Source of the DNA: Neobacillus kokaensis
Lineage (GTDB): Bacteria; Bacillota; Bacilli; Bacillales; Cytobacillaceae
Assembly: GCF_014656545.1 (NCBI RefSeq)
Contig: NZ_BNDS01000003.1
Coordinates: 188,606 to 252,605 of the forward strand
DNA: 64,000 nucleotides
Reading direction: 5' to 3'
Made by a program: the position numbers and the translations under genes. Below, in pieces: positions 32,959-41,385 of the stretch. The notes below the pieces were generated by a model that saw nothing but the letters and a program-made list of their open reading frames with translations, did no database searches and was not told the origin of the DNA. Within the stretch, counting starts at the first letter, position 1. Every line of letters begins with the position of its first letter.

Positions 32959-34313
32959 TTACTGATTTACAAAAAAGAGATTTAGCGCATGTTTGGCACC
33001 CTTGTTCACAGATGAAGGATTATGAAGATTTTCCGCCAATTGTCATTAAAAGCGGGAAGGGGATCTATTTATATGATGAAAATGGGAAGCAGTACATAGA
33101 CGCTGTTTCCTCCTGGTGGGTGAATTTATTTGGACATGCTAATGAGCGGATCAGCAGTGCATTATCACAGCAGGCTTTCCAGCTGGAGCATGCTATATTT
33201 GCAAATTTTACCCATGAGCCGGGCATACTTTTAGCAGAAAAATTAGCAGCGATTACACCGGATGGCTTAACAAAAGTATTCTTTGCCGATAACGGTTCAT
33301 CTGCCATTGAAGTAGCATTAAAAATGAGTTTTCAATATCATGCACAAAAAAATAAGCCAAATAAAAAGCGATTCCTCGCATTAACCGATGCCTATCATGG
33401 TGAAACCCTTGGTGCCCTATCAGTAGGAGGAGTTGGACTTTATAATGAGGTTTTTCAACCGCTATTGTTGGATACGGTAAGGGCTCAAGGGCCTGATTGC
33501 TTTAGATGCCCATTTAATGAGAAGCCTGAAAGCTGCAAAACACCATGTATTTCTTTTGTTAAGGAAAAATTAAAGCAGCACCATGAGGAAATTAGCGCCA
33601 TTATTATTGAGCCGTTAATCCAGGCGGCAGCCGGGATGAAGATGTATCCTCCTTCCTATTTGGAAAATTTAAAGGAATTATGCTTGAAATATGATGTGCA
33701 CCTGATAGCGGATGAAGTGGCAGTCGGATTTGGCCGGACGGGGACGATGTTTGCATGTGAGCAGGCGGGAATTACTCCTGATTTCATATGCTTGTCTAAA
33801 GGATTAACGGGCGGTTATTTGCCAATGTCAGTCGTGTTGACGACAGATGAAGTTTATCAAGCCTTTTACGATGACTATGAAACGATGAAGGCCTTTCTTC
33901 ATTCGCATAGTTATACTGGGAATCCATTAGCATGCCGGGTAGCGCTGGAGGTCCTGCAAATTTTTGAAGACGAGCAGTATATGGAAGTCATTCAAGAAAA
34001 AAGTGCATATATGAGGGAGATAGCCTCTAAAACCTTCAGCCGCCTGCCGTATGTCGGCGAATACCGGCAAACCGGTATGGTCGGGGCAATAGAATTGGTG
34101 AAAGACAAAGTGACAAAAGAACCTTTTCCAAGTGAGGAACGGGTCGGCTATCAAATTTATCAGATTGCTTTAGAAAAAGGTCTGCTTTTACGACCATTAG
34201 GTAACATCCTTTATTTCATGCCGCCATATGTGATCACAAAAGAAGAAATCAAAGCGATGATCGACCTGACAAATGAGGCGTTCCAGCAATATTTCAAGCA
34301 AGGCGGTGTTTGA
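32955..34313 (+). CDS. bioA: Adenosylmethionine-8-amino-7-oxononanoate aminotransferase
   Basis: The protein has 452 residues and is a class III PLP aminotransferase. Features are the substrate/PLP residues [25 protein letters not shown], the PLP-aspartate segment [14 protein letters not shown] and the Schiff-base lysine in [10 protein letters not shown]. It makes DAPA from KAPA with SAM, or lysine in B. subtilis, as amino donor. It overlaps bioD by 4 bases and bioY by 4. Confidence 0.96.
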   Translation: MITDLQKRDLAHVWHPCSQMKDYEDFPPIVIKSGKGIYLYDENGKQYIDAVSSWWVNLFGHANERISSALSQQAFQLEHAIFANFTHEPGILLAEKLAAITPDGLTKVFFADNGSSAIEVALKMSFQYHAQKNKPNKKRFLALTDAYHGETLGALSVGGVGLYNEVFQPLLLDTVRAQGPDCFRCPFNEKPESCKTPCISFVKEKLKQHHEEISAIIIEPLIQAAAGMKMYPPSYLENLKELCLKYDVHLIADEVAVGFGRTGTMFACEQAGITPDFICLSKGLTGGYLPMSVVLTTDEVYQAFYDDYETMKAFLHSHSYTGNPLACRVALEVLQIFEDEQYMEVIQEKSAYMREIASKTFSRLPYVGEYRQTGMVGAIELVKDKVTKEPFPSEERVGYQIYQIALEKGLLLRPLGNILYFMPPYVITKEEIKAMIDLTNEAFQQYFKQGGV

Positions 34314-34888
34314 ATATTAAAACGACAAATTTAGCATCCGTATCGTTATTTGCCGCTTTAACTGCCATTGGTGCTTTTATAAAAATTCCACTGCCATATG
34401 TTCCGTTTACACTTCAGGTGCTGTTTGTTTATTTAGCCGGCAGTCTTTTAGGCAGCAAAAAAGGAATGCTGAGCCAGCTCGTTTATGTCGGCATTGGTTT
34501 GGCTGGTGTTCCTGTCTTTACACAAGGAGGAGGAATCGGTTATTTTCTTCAGCCGACATTTGGTTACTTGCTCGGCTTTATTGCCGCCGCCTTTGTCGTC
34601 GGGTGGATTATTGAACGGATCGAAAATCCAAAAACGATTCATTTTATCCTTGCGAACTTAGCCGGTATATTTGTCGTGTATTTAATCGGTGTCCCTTATT
34701 TATACCTGGCGCTAAATACATGGATGGGGGTAACCAGCAGCTGGGGCCATATTGTGATGGTTGGGTTTGTCTATGGCATCGGCGGTGATCTTATTCTGAC
34801 AGTACTTGCCGGGGTGTTAACGAAGAGACTGTATAAAGCCTTTCATTCCATTCGGAAACGTCAAGTGAATGTTCAAAAAACAAAATAA
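34310..34888 (+). CDS. bioY: BioY biotin transporter substrate-binding membrane protein
   Basis: The protein has 192 residues from TTG 34310, overlapping the bioA stop (TTGA); AAGGCGGTG lies just before it. Six membrane segments are seen, with the BioY patterns [21 protein letters not shown] and [17 protein letters not shown]. BioY is the S-component of ECF-type biotin uptake. Its place in the BirA-controlled operon joins uptake to synthesis. Confidence 0.95.
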   Translation: MNIKTTNLASVSLFAALTAIGAFIKIPLPYVPFTLQVLFVYLAGSLLGSKKGMLSQLVYVGIGLAGVPVFTQGGGIGYFLQPTFGYLLGFIAAAFVVGWIIERIENPKTIHFILANLAGIFVVYLIGVPYLYLALNTWMGVTSSWGHIVMVGFVYGIGGDLILTVLAGVLTKRLYKAFHSIRKRQVNVQKTK

Positions 34889-34894
34889 AATATT

Positions 34895-34936
34895 AAATAA
34901 GCTATCCTTTCGATGATGAAAGGACAGCTTATTTTG
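34895..34936. terminator. Bidirectional terminator between bioY and the cotF-like gene
   Basis: AAATAAGCTATCCTTTC (34895-34911) pairs with GAAAGGACAGCTTATTT (34918-34934) with a mismatch. A/T runs on both sides suit both converging genes. Confidence 0.88.
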
Positions 34937-34943
34937 TTTTGAT

Positions 34944-35633
34944 TTAATGCTTCATATTGTTGTTTGAATAATTGTTCATCCCAGCGTTCATATTCATGCC
35001 TGCATTCATACTCTGAGTTTGCGGCATCCCTTGTGCAGGGGCAAAGGAATTGACAATTTGCTGTGTATCCTGCTGCGAGAGCTGTGGTACCTGGTAATAA
35101 TGGTTTTTATTTTGATAAACCGAAAGCTCATAAGCCATTTCAATGCAGTTCGGCACAGAATCAGCAAGAACACGGCGAACAACTGGATTGGTGGTTTCCA
35201 ATGCGGCCATAGTCTTATGCGATGCACCTGATTTACAAGCTGCAAGAATGGCGCCTGAAATAAACTCATCCGAGATTTCCGTCATGGATTGCATCGGTTT
35301 TTTCGGCTGTGCCGGCTTCAATCCATATATGAAGTCATTGCCCTGTGTCATATTATAGCTCTGTGTCCGATGGGATGGATCTTGTCCTGTTTGGAAACAC
35401 TCCAGGGTGATATTATATTCATCCTGCATAAACTTATATTGACGGTCCATAATGGCAAGTAACTCTTGGTCTTTAACGTGCGGACGCAGCATTAAGTATT
35501 GATTCATTGTACCGATTGATCCGGATAAAACCTCATGAACATCAAATACCTCATGACCGCCGTGATTCAATTGCGGTGGTACAGCCCCTGTATGCATATT
35601 TTGGTGCACTTGACCCTGTTGATTTTGCATCAT
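34944..35633 (-). CDS. CotF-family spore coat protein
   Basis: The protein has 229 residues; AGGAGGTA lies 7 bases before the ATG at 35633. The Coat F domain repeats occur at about residues 28-90 (EVLSGSIGTMNQYLMLRPHV) and 105-180 (DEFISGAILAACKSGASHKT, ALETTNPVVRRVLADSVPNC). The C-terminal tail is rich in Met, Asn and Gln (NAGMNMNAGMNNYSNNN). It is likely made in the mother cell and placed in the spore coat. A sigma-K-like -10 (CATAATAT, complement of 35672-35679) lies upstream. Confidence 0.88.
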   Translation of the reverse strand: MMQNQQGQVHQNMHTGAVPPQLNHGGHEVFDVHEVLSGSIGTMNQYLMLRPHVKDQELLAIMDRQYKFMQDEYNITLECFQTGQDPSHRTQSYNMTQGNDFIYGLKPAQPKKPMQSMTEISDEFISGAILAACKSGASHKTMAALETTNPVVRRVLADSVPNCIEMAYELSVYQNKNHYYQVPQLSQQDTQQIVNSFAPAQGMPQTQSMNAGMNMNAGMNNYSNNNMKH

Positions 35634-35671
35634 AATCTGCTACCTCCTGGTGAGAAATTGACTTGCCAATG

Positions 35672-35697
35672 ATATTATGTGACCCCTGACAAAAGTT
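35672..35697 (-). promoter_or_regulatory. Possible sigma-K promoter of the cotF-like gene
   Basis: On the minus strand, CATAATAT (complement of 35672-35679) fits the sigma-K -10 form CATANNNT, with an AC dinucleotide ~15-17 bases upstream. Sigma-K is the usual sigma factor for coat genes. Confidence 0.4.
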
Positions 35698-35809
35698 ATA
35701 CAACGATTAGTCTGTTTCAAAACGGGATATTTTTCCTATACTCAAACTAATTTGGCGTATCTAATAAAAAAATCACGAGATACCGGTTCTTAAAGAGATA
35801 TATTGCATC

Positions 35810-36345
35810 CCGCGAACTTTTTGTTTAAGGTGGCGAAATAAATGGGGAATCCCGCGAAATCCTGGGTAAAGTCCGCGAAATAAAAAGAAAAGTCGGCGAA
35901 ATAATTTAGAAAACCCGCGAAATTCCGTTACCGAACCCAACGGAACCCAGCCTGAGCGCTAATCTTTAAGCGTGCAGAAAAACTGTAAATGTACATCTTA
36001 AAAGAGGTAACTATAAAGGGGTTTGGCGAAATAAGTGGGAAATCCCGCGAAATCCTAGGTAAAATCCGCGAAATAAATTCAAAAGTCCGCGAAATAAAAA
36101 GAAAAGTTGGCGAAATAAATTGGAAAACGCGCGAAATTCCGTTACCGAACCTAACGGAACCCAGCCTTAGTCTCTAAGTGTGCACAAAAAACGGTAAGTA
36201 TACATCTAGAAGAGGTAATATAAAGGGGGGGTAGCGAAATAAATGGGGAATCCCGCGAAATCCTGGGTAAAGTCCGCGAAATAAATTCAAAAGTCCGCGA
36301 AAATAATCACAAAACCAGCGAATCATCCACCAATTCCGCGAAATC
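35810..36345. repeat. Array B of 21-bp phased GCGAAAT repeats in three higher-order blocks
   Basis: Block 1 cores start at 35812, 35833, 35854, 35875, 35896 and 35917; block 2 at 36026, 36047, 36068, 36089, 36110 and 36131; block 3 at 36234, 36255, 36276, 36297, 36318 and 36338. Steps are 21 bp (the last is 20). The blocks start 214 and 208 bp apart. The ~100-bp links are also alike: the TTCCGTTACCGAACC and AACGGAACCCAGCCT words, then GTGCA, AAAAACNGTAA, TACATCT and AGAGGTAA. No convincing gene lies between 35634 and 36385. Confidence 0.92.
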
Positions 36346-36357
36346 CCAAAACTCATC

Positions 36358-36387
36358 AAAAAAAGAGCTGGTTCCCCAGCCCTTTTT
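36358..36387 (-). terminator. Intrinsic terminator of the permease gene
   Basis: On the minus strand GGGCTGG, loop GGAA, CCAGCTC, followed by TTTTTTT (A-run 36358-36364). The hairpin begins within a few bases of the stop codon. Confidence 0.85.
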
Positions 36388-37786
36388 AAATCACAATTCT
36401 TCCCATTGCCAGCATAATAATAGCTAGAACCGCCAGCAAAACAAATATACAAGCCCATACTAATTCAAACGGTTTGAATGCTTTCTGCACTTTTTCTTTT
36501 GCAGCAAACAAGAAGATCAGGATCCCAAGTGAATACAATATGGATGTTAATAATAAATAGCCGACCCCTGCGGCATATAAGATCCAGACCCCATAGACAG
36601 ATGCTATAATGCCGATGACCATTTGCCCAAATTGTTTCTGCTGCCAGCTGTATTTTGCTTGGTATAAGGCAGAGAATAGGTAAGGAACTAAAATGGTCGA
36701 ACTCGCCATGGAGAAAGCGAAACTGTATGGCTTATCGGAAACCAAAAGTGTCAGGAGGAATATTTGAATTAAAACTCCTGTAAAAATAAGCGAATTGATT
36801 GGTACATTATGCTTATTTTCCTTCGTGAAAAACTTTGGAAACGTTCCATCTCTACCTGCTAAATAAGGAACCTCCGCGGAAAACAAGGTCCAGCCCAGCA
36901 AGGCACCCAATAGAGAGACGATTAAACCAAGATTGACAAACGCCGCGCCCCATGGCCCGACAATACTTTCCAATACATAAGCCATTGACGGGCTTTTTAA
37001 CGCTGCAAGCTCCTCGCGTGTCATCACCCCTAAAGATAATAGCGAGATTAAAATGTAAATGGTTAAGGTGGAAATGACCCCAATTACGGTTGCTTTGCCG
37101 ACATCCTTTTTATTTTTAGCCCGGCGTGACAGGACAATCGCTCCTTCCACACCAGTAAATACCCAGAGAGTGACAAGCATGGTACTTTTCGTCTGTGCCA
37201 TTACATCTTTAAAGTCGAATGTTTTGCCACCCCAAAAATCCTTCGTAAAAATATCTATATTAAAGGCAAAAATGGCAATAATGATAAACAGAATAATGGG
37301 GATTAACTTTGCAATGGTAACAACGATATTCATGATGGCTGCGGTGTGAATCCCTCTTGAAATAAAGAAAATCAGCAGCCATAGGAATACAGATGCGCCG
37401 ATTACAGAAGCTAAGTTTGCTCCATTAAATATTGGCAGGAAATAGCCGATTGAACTAAAAAGCAGGGTGAGAAAAGCAATATTCCCCAGCCAGACAGACA
37501 GCCAATAACCCCAAGCGGAATTAAATCCAAAGAAGCTGCCAAAGCCAGCTTTTGCAAAACTATAAATCCCGCCTTCCAAATCTGGCCGTTTATTCGTTAA
37601 ATTTTGAAATGAAAAAACTAATGCCAGTATGCCGATCCCCGTTATAATCCAGCCTAATATAATTGCTCCGGCGTTCGCGCCTGCCGCCATATCGGTGGCA
37701 ACATTGAAACCGCCCCCGCCAATCTGCGAACCAATTACTAGGGCGATTAAAGCCACAATCCCGAGTTTATTTTCTTTGTTGTTCAT
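36386..37786 (-). CDS. APC-superfamily amino acid/polyamine antiporter
   Basis: The protein has 466 residues from ATG 37786 (AAGGTGG 5 bases upstream). It has about 12-13 membrane segments. The N-terminal motif LIALVIGSQIGGGGFNVATDMAAGA and GWIITGIGILALVFSF are those of basic amino acid/polyamine antiporters (arginine-ornithine or lysine-cadaverine type, YdgI/ArcD-like). The exact substrate is not readable. It is monocistronic and its 3' end borders array B. Confidence 0.85.
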   Translation of the reverse strand: MNNKENKLGIVALIALVIGSQIGGGGFNVATDMAAGANAGAIILGWIITGIGILALVFSFQNLTNKRPDLEGGIYSFAKAGFGSFFGFNSAWGYWLSVWLGNIAFLTLLFSSIGYFLPIFNGANLASVIGASVFLWLLIFFISRGIHTAAIMNIVVTIAKLIPIILFIIIAIFAFNIDIFTKDFWGGKTFDFKDVMAQTKSTMLVTLWVFTGVEGAIVLSRRAKNKKDVGKATVIGVISTLTIYILISLLSLGVMTREELAALKSPSMAYVLESIVGPWGAAFVNLGLIVSLLGALLGWTLFSAEVPYLAGRDGTFPKFFTKENKHNVPINSLIFTGVLIQIFLLTLLVSDKPYSFAFSMASSTILVPYLFSALYQAKYSWQQKQFGQMVIGIIASVYGVWILYAAGVGYLLLTSILYSLGILIFLFAAKEKVQKAFKPFELVWACIFVLLAVLAIIMLAMGRIVI

Positions 37787-37931
37787 ATAAACCACCTTCT
37801 AATTAAAAGCATTTCAATAAAAAATTTACATTTCTTTTATGTTTGCTAAAACCAGCAGTATCCATACTACACTATTTCATGTTGGGGAACATCAATAAAA
37901 AGTGCGACAAACTAAAGTTTAAATTTTCAAC

Positions 37932-37969
37932 AAATAAAAAGACCGCAATCTTTGAATTGAATGCGGCCT
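37932..37969 (-). terminator. Intrinsic terminator of the DUF192 gene
   Basis: Minus strand: GGCCGCAT pairs with ATTGCGGTC around a 10-base loop, followed by TTTTTATTT. Confidence 0.85.
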
Positions 37970-37975
37970 ATTACC

Positions 37976-38302
37976 TTAAAGTTTAATGATTTCTCCAATT
38001 TTTAGATCATGCTTTTTGATGGTTCCAGCAGGAAGTTCGATAACAGAGTAAGCATTTTTAATTGGCTTAACAATGCGCCATGGCTTAAGGTCCTCGACCA
38101 ATCTGACAATCCGCCCTTCTTTAGATAAAAAAACAGCATCGATGGAAAAGTTCATAAAGCACATATGAATCGAGTTACAAGGAATAATCCACAATCCTTC
38201 CCCTACTAGTTGATCCTTTCGAAACATAAGACCTTTCAATCTCTTAAAAAATGAATCTGCCAGTTCAATAGAGTAAGGAATCGTTCTTATTAATGAGTTC
38301 AT
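37976..38302 (-). CDS. DUF192 family protein
   Basis: The protein has 108 residues with TAGGAGCA before the ATG. It contains the DUF192 signatures RLKGLMFRKDQLVGEGLWII and NSIHMCFMNFSIDAVFL, ending KIGEIIKL. No signal peptide is seen, unlike many family members. The function is unknown, but small DUF192 proteins are often found beside Tad pilus loci in Bacillaceae. It is divergent from the pilin gene and shares the GTTC-rich intergenic region, so it may be controlled together with the pilus. Confidence 0.85.
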   Translation of the reverse strand: MNSLIRTIPYSIELADSFFKRLKGLMFRKDQLVGEGLWIIPCNSIHMCFMNFSIDAVFLSKEGRIVRLVEDLKPWRIVKPIKNAYSVIELPAGTIKKHDLKIGEIIKL

Positions 38303-38330
38303 AGCAAATGCTCCTATTTTGTTTTTTTTT

Positions 38331-38543
38331 GTTCTATATATAGAATATACAATTTCATTGTCTTGTTCTCAATAATAAACTTTGTAGAACTTTGTCGTAC
38401 GCTTTTTAGAACAAAAATACTATAAAACTATTTACTTTTTAGGGAAATAAGACTATTATTATCTCAAGGGTTGTTCATTAAATAGAACGGAATGATGAAA
38501 CTTATAGAACAGGAATTTAGAATTATTGTTCTTTTAATTGAAC
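38331..38543. promoter_or_regulatory. Cluster of GTTC/GAAC motifs resembling SinR operators in front of the tad operon
   Basis: GTTC-N8-GAAC occurs at 38473-38488 and 38528-38543, and GTTC-N8-GAAT at 38331-38346. Single motifs are GTTCT at 38365 and AGAAC at 38386, 38408 and 38506. GTTC-N8-GAAC equals two inward-facing 7-bp half sites of the GTTCTYT type, 2 bp apart, the published SinR recognition word. The only perfect GTTCTYT is GTTCTTT at 38528. Confidence 0.65.
38431..38459 (+). promoter_or_regulatory. Putative promoter of the tad operon
   Basis: TTTACT (38431-38436), a 17-base spacer, TATTAT (38454-38459). The start of transcription would be near 38466, directly before the first GTTC-N8-GAAC palindrome, leaving a ~120-base leader. 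Confidence 0.55.
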
Positions 38544-38585
38544 GAAACTGAAAAACAATAAACCAATTAATAGGAGGAAAAAAAC

Positions 38586-38780
38586 ATGTTGAAAAAATTA
38601 AAAGATCTAGTAGTAAAAGAAGAAGGACAAGCTTTAACGGAGTATGGGTTGATTATTGCGTTAATTGCAGTGGTAGTGATAGGTGCTTTAACAGCTATTG
38701 GTACAGGTTTAGATGGGAAATTTGAAGAAATTAAAAATGCCATAACAGGAGCTGGCGGCGGAGGGGATGCAACCGAATAA
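38586..38780 (+). CDS. flp: Flp-type (type IVb) major pilin
   Basis: The protein has 64 residues with a strong TAGGAGGA site. A short basic leader ends in Gly14 and is followed by QALTEYGLIIALIAVVVIGA: the prepilin peptidase site (G before QALTEY, with Glu5 and Tyr6 of the mature protein) and the hydrophobic assembly helix. The mature pilin has ~50 residues and ends in a Gly-rich tail. It would form the shaft of the Tad pilus. It is the first gene of the operon, with a stable stem-loop directly after it. Confidence 0.93.
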   Translation: MLKKLKDLVVKEEGQALTEYGLIIALIAVVVIGALTAIGTGLDGKFEEIKNAITGAGGGGDATE

Positions 38781-38803
38781 TTTTTGAAATAATTTATAAT
38801 CGT

Positions 38804-38831
38804 CCCTGCTTTTCCTATATGAAAAGCGGGG
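38804..38831 (+). other. Stem-loop between the pilin gene and the rest of the tad operon
   Basis: CCCTGCTTTTC (38804-38814), loop CTATAT, GAAAAGCGGGG (38821-38831), 11 bp with one G-U. The following CTTATTTATAAG is T-rich but not a clean run. It could cause partial termination or protect the pilin mRNA, giving more pilin than assembly proteins. Confidence 0.65.
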
Positions 38832-38860
38832 CTTATTTATAAGAAAGGATCAAAATCCAC

Positions 38861-39367
38861 ATGAAAATAGCTATCTTATTAGTTGTACTTTTTTTTAGCC
38901 TATATACCGACATAAAGTCTAGAAAGATACTAAATATTGTCACTCTACCTACTATTTTGATTGGCTTGATTTATCACATATCCACTACTGGATTCGAAGG
39001 CTTCCTTTTAAGCGGAAAAGGTTTTCTAGTCGGTCTCGGACTTCTCCTAATACCTTATTTACTAGAAGGTATGGGTGCAGGTGATGTGAAATTGATGGCG
39101 GCGATTGGCTCCTTAATGGGCGCAAGCTTTGTTTTTCATTCCTTTATCTATACCGCCTTAATTGGTGGGGTAATTGCTATATTACTAATTATCAAACAAA
39201 GAGGCTTTATTAACTTAATAAAATCTTTTTTTTACTCTATTATTTTTATGCGCGGTAATCTAGGTTCGATATTAAACCCTAAGGATGAGCACTCAAGTAT
39301 TTCATTCCCATATGGGGTTGCCATTGTTCTTGGTACATTATGCACGCTTGTCTGGGGTGGATTCTAA
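38861..39367 (+). CDS. tadV: Prepilin peptidase, A24 family (TadV/CpaA)
   Basis: The protein has 168 residues and about five membrane segments. The two catalytic aspartates of the family are seen: Asp17 in LYTDIKSRKI and the GAGDVKLMAAIG motif (GxGD) at ~72-83. It lacks the N-methylation domain, as usual for TadV. It should cleave the Flp prepilin and the TadE-type pseudopilins in the membrane. It follows flp by 80 bases and its stop overlaps the tadE start. Confidence 0.92.
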   Translation: MKIAILLVVLFFSLYTDIKSRKILNIVTLPTILIGLIYHISTTGFEGFLLSGKGFLVGLGLLLIPYLLEGMGAGDVKLMAAIGSLMGASFVFHSFIYTALIGGVIAILLIIKQRGFINLIKSFFYSIIFMRGNLGSILNPKDEHSSISFPYGVAIVLGTLCTLVWGGF

Positions 39368-39732
39368 TGCTAATGAAATCGGAAAAAGGCCAATCACTAG
39401 TAGAATTTGCCTTGATTCTGCCGTTACTAGTGATGTTAGTGTTGGGAATTATTGATTTTGGACGGATTTTCCATGCATACTTAACGATTGATCATGCAGG
39501 AAGAGAAGCGGCCCGGGCCGCCAGTATCGGAAAAACGCAGGCAGAAGCTGAACAAATTGGTATTAATGCTGGAAAGAGTATTAATTTAACCGATGTAAAA
39601 GTATCGCCAGGGTCATCTGGAGCGGATGCCACAGTCACGATAACGTACCCGATAACGTTCCTCACACCAGTAATTGGAAGTGTTGTGGGCGAAATTACAT
39701 TAACTGATACCACAGTAATGAGGGTGGAATAA
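39367..39732 (+). CDS. tadE: TadE-like pseudopilin
   Basis: The protein has 121 residues from ATG 39367, overlapping the preceding stop (TAATG), with GGGGTGG upstream. The N-terminal KGQSLVEFALILPLLVMLVLGIIDFGR is the TadE motif: processing after Gly, Glu at mature position 5 and a hydrophobic helix. The rest is a small beta-rich extracytoplasmic part. It is probably a minor pilin. tadG starts directly after the stop. Confidence 0.9.
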   Translation: MLMKSEKGQSLVEFALILPLLVMLVLGIIDFGRIFHAYLTIDHAGREAARAASIGKTQAEAEQIGINAGKSINLTDVKVSPGSSGADATVTITYPITFLTPVIGSVVGEITLTDTTVMRVE

Positions 39733-40737
39733 ATGAAAAGATTTTTAAAATTATTAAATTTGCGTGATGAAAGCGGTGCAACATTCGTAATAATAGCTAT
39801 TTCAATGGTAGCTTTGCTCGGCTTCTGCGCTATAACAATTGATGGAGGAAGGCTTTACCTGGAAAAAAGTAAACTGCAAAAAGCATTGGATGCTGCTGTA
39901 CTAGCTGGGGCTCACAAGCTTGTTTTAGCAGAAAAGACAGAAAGTGAAGACCAAGCAAGAACGGTGGCTAAAGATATATCCTCAAAAAATGGCTTTGAAC
40001 TCTTAGATGCAGATATAAAAGAGGTTGTTCAAAAATCTAATATAAAGGTTGCGAAAACAGTAACAGTTCCACTAACGTTTGCCAAAGTAATAGGAATGAA
40101 TTCGGCTGATGTATCTGCTTCGGCAAAAGCAAGTATTGATGGATCGTTGAAATCTACTAATGGAATAGCTCCGATTGGAGTAGAGAAAGATTCAGTTGTT
40201 CAAAATAAAGAAATAAGGATTACCTGTACAGGAAATGAGAAAGACGAATCAGGAAAAAATAGCCCTGGGAATTGTGGCTTTCTAAGAATAGATGGAACTG
40301 GAGCAGCTAAGGTGGAAGAAGGAATAAAAAATGGTAGTAAGAAAACCGTAAAAATAGGTGATACACCACATCCTGAACCAGGGGTAATGAATGGTCCAAT
40401 TGACAAGGCGGTTGAACTTGCAATTGACTCTTTAATTAATAGTGATAAAGACAAAGAGTGGTGTCAGTCCGCTGCTACAGCTGATAACAACTGTAAAAGA
40501 GTAATTTATGTGGTGGTTGTTAAAACTTGGGAGGGGATAAACGGAGCTAGTGATACTGTTGAAATAATAGGTTTTGCTCCCTTTTGGGTAAAAGAATATG
40601 ATAATAAAAATAATAATGAGGACAAAGATAACGATAAAAGTAAAAGCATCGTAGGACAATTTATTAACGCAGTAAATTCAGGAGACTCCGACAGTAGTTC
40701 CAATTATGGATTATATAAGGTAAAACTAGATGAATAG
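39733..40737 (+). CDS. tadG: TadG-like pilus assembly protein
   Basis: The protein has 334 residues. The N-terminal RDESGATFVIIAISMVALLG and YLEKSKLQKALDAAVLAGAH match the TadE/G-like helical region. The external part has two cysteine pairs (ITCTGN/PGNCGF and WCQS/NNCKR) that could form disulfides, and an Asn/Asp/Lys-rich stretch (DNKNNNEDKDNDKSKS). Likely anchored in the membrane and involved in pilus assembly or as a tip component. No von Willebrand domain is recognised. Confidence 0.82.
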   Translation: MKRFLKLLNLRDESGATFVIIAISMVALLGFCAITIDGGRLYLEKSKLQKALDAAVLAGAHKLVLAEKTESEDQARTVAKDISSKNGFELLDADIKEVVQKSNIKVAKTVTVPLTFAKVIGMNSADVSASAKASIDGSLKSTNGIAPIGVEKDSVVQNKEIRITCTGNEKDESGKNSPGNCGFLRIDGTGAAKVEEGIKNGSKKTVKIGDTPHPEPGVMNGPIDKAVELAIDSLINSDKDKEWCQSAATADNNCKRVIYVVVVKTWEGINGASDTVEIIGFAPFWVKEYDNKNNNEDKDNDKSKSIVGQFINAVNSGDSDSSSNYGLYKVKLDE

Positions 40738-40770
40738 TTTATTTAGGAGTGGAAAGACGGGAGGCACACA

Positions 40771-41385
40771 ATGAACACAAAAAAAATCTGGCTAATTTCA
40801 TTAGTTCTTGGCTTAGCAGTAGCAGGTTTTGTTTACATATCTATTTTCGCCAAAAATAACCAAACGACCCCTGCAAATGCTACTGCAAGTCAAGAAACGC
40901 AGGAAGAAAAGGATAAAAAAGCAGAAGAAGAAGTCGAAAAGGCAAAACAAGCCGAAAAAGAGAAAGCCTTGCAAAGGGAATTCACAAACCCAATTGTCGA
41001 TGTAGATAAGGGCAAACGAGCAATATCAATCAAGGTTGACTTAGAAATGGGTGTTTCCGGATACGTTGCGCCAAATTCCATGGTGGACGTTGTAGCCTAT
41101 GAAACTACCAAAGATGAAAAAAAGGATAAAAAGTTTTTATCAGCAGTCCTTGTACTTGAGAATGTGAAAGTGCTTACTTCTGGTAAATCGGCCGATCCTA
41201 AGGAAAGTGCGCTTAACTATGAAACGGTGACATTGGAGGTTACTCCTGAACAGGGAGTCATGCTTAGTTTAGCATCTAAAGATAAGAATGGATTCTATTT
41301 AATGTTAAGGAATACAGAAGACACCAAAACCGGAAAAACGGGGCTCAAGCAAACAAGAGAAATCATTAAGGAGGATGATAAGTAA
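40771..41385 (+). CDS. cpaB: CpaB/RcpC-like pilus assembly protein
   Basis: The protein has 204 residues with an N-terminal membrane anchor (~7-27), then a Lys/Glu-rich coiled stretch (~45-72), then a SAF/CpaB-like beta domain (RAISIKVDLEMGVSGYVAPNSMVDVVAY) and a region with VTLEVTPEQGVMLSLASKDK. In Gram-negatives RcpC sits in the periplasm with the secretin; here, with no outer membrane, it would face the cell wall. The stop overlaps the next start (TAATG). Confidence 0.85.
   Translation: MNTKKIWLISLVLGLAVAGFVYISIFAKNNQTTPANATASQETQEEKDKKAEEEVEKAKQAEKEKALQREFTNPIVDVDKGKRAISIKVDLEMGVSGYVAPNSMVDVVAYETTKDEKKDKKFLSAVLVLENVKVLTSGKSADPKESALNYETVTLEVTPEQGVMLSLASKDKNGFYLMLRNTEDTKTGKTGLKQTREIIKEDDK

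Noticed and set aside
35989..36177. 62-codon open frame through the 21-bp array
   Set aside because: It is open only because the repeat unit is a multiple of three. The start has AAAGAGG only at poor spacing, composition is repetitive, and the other blocks of the array do not keep the same frame. Kept as repeat, not gene.
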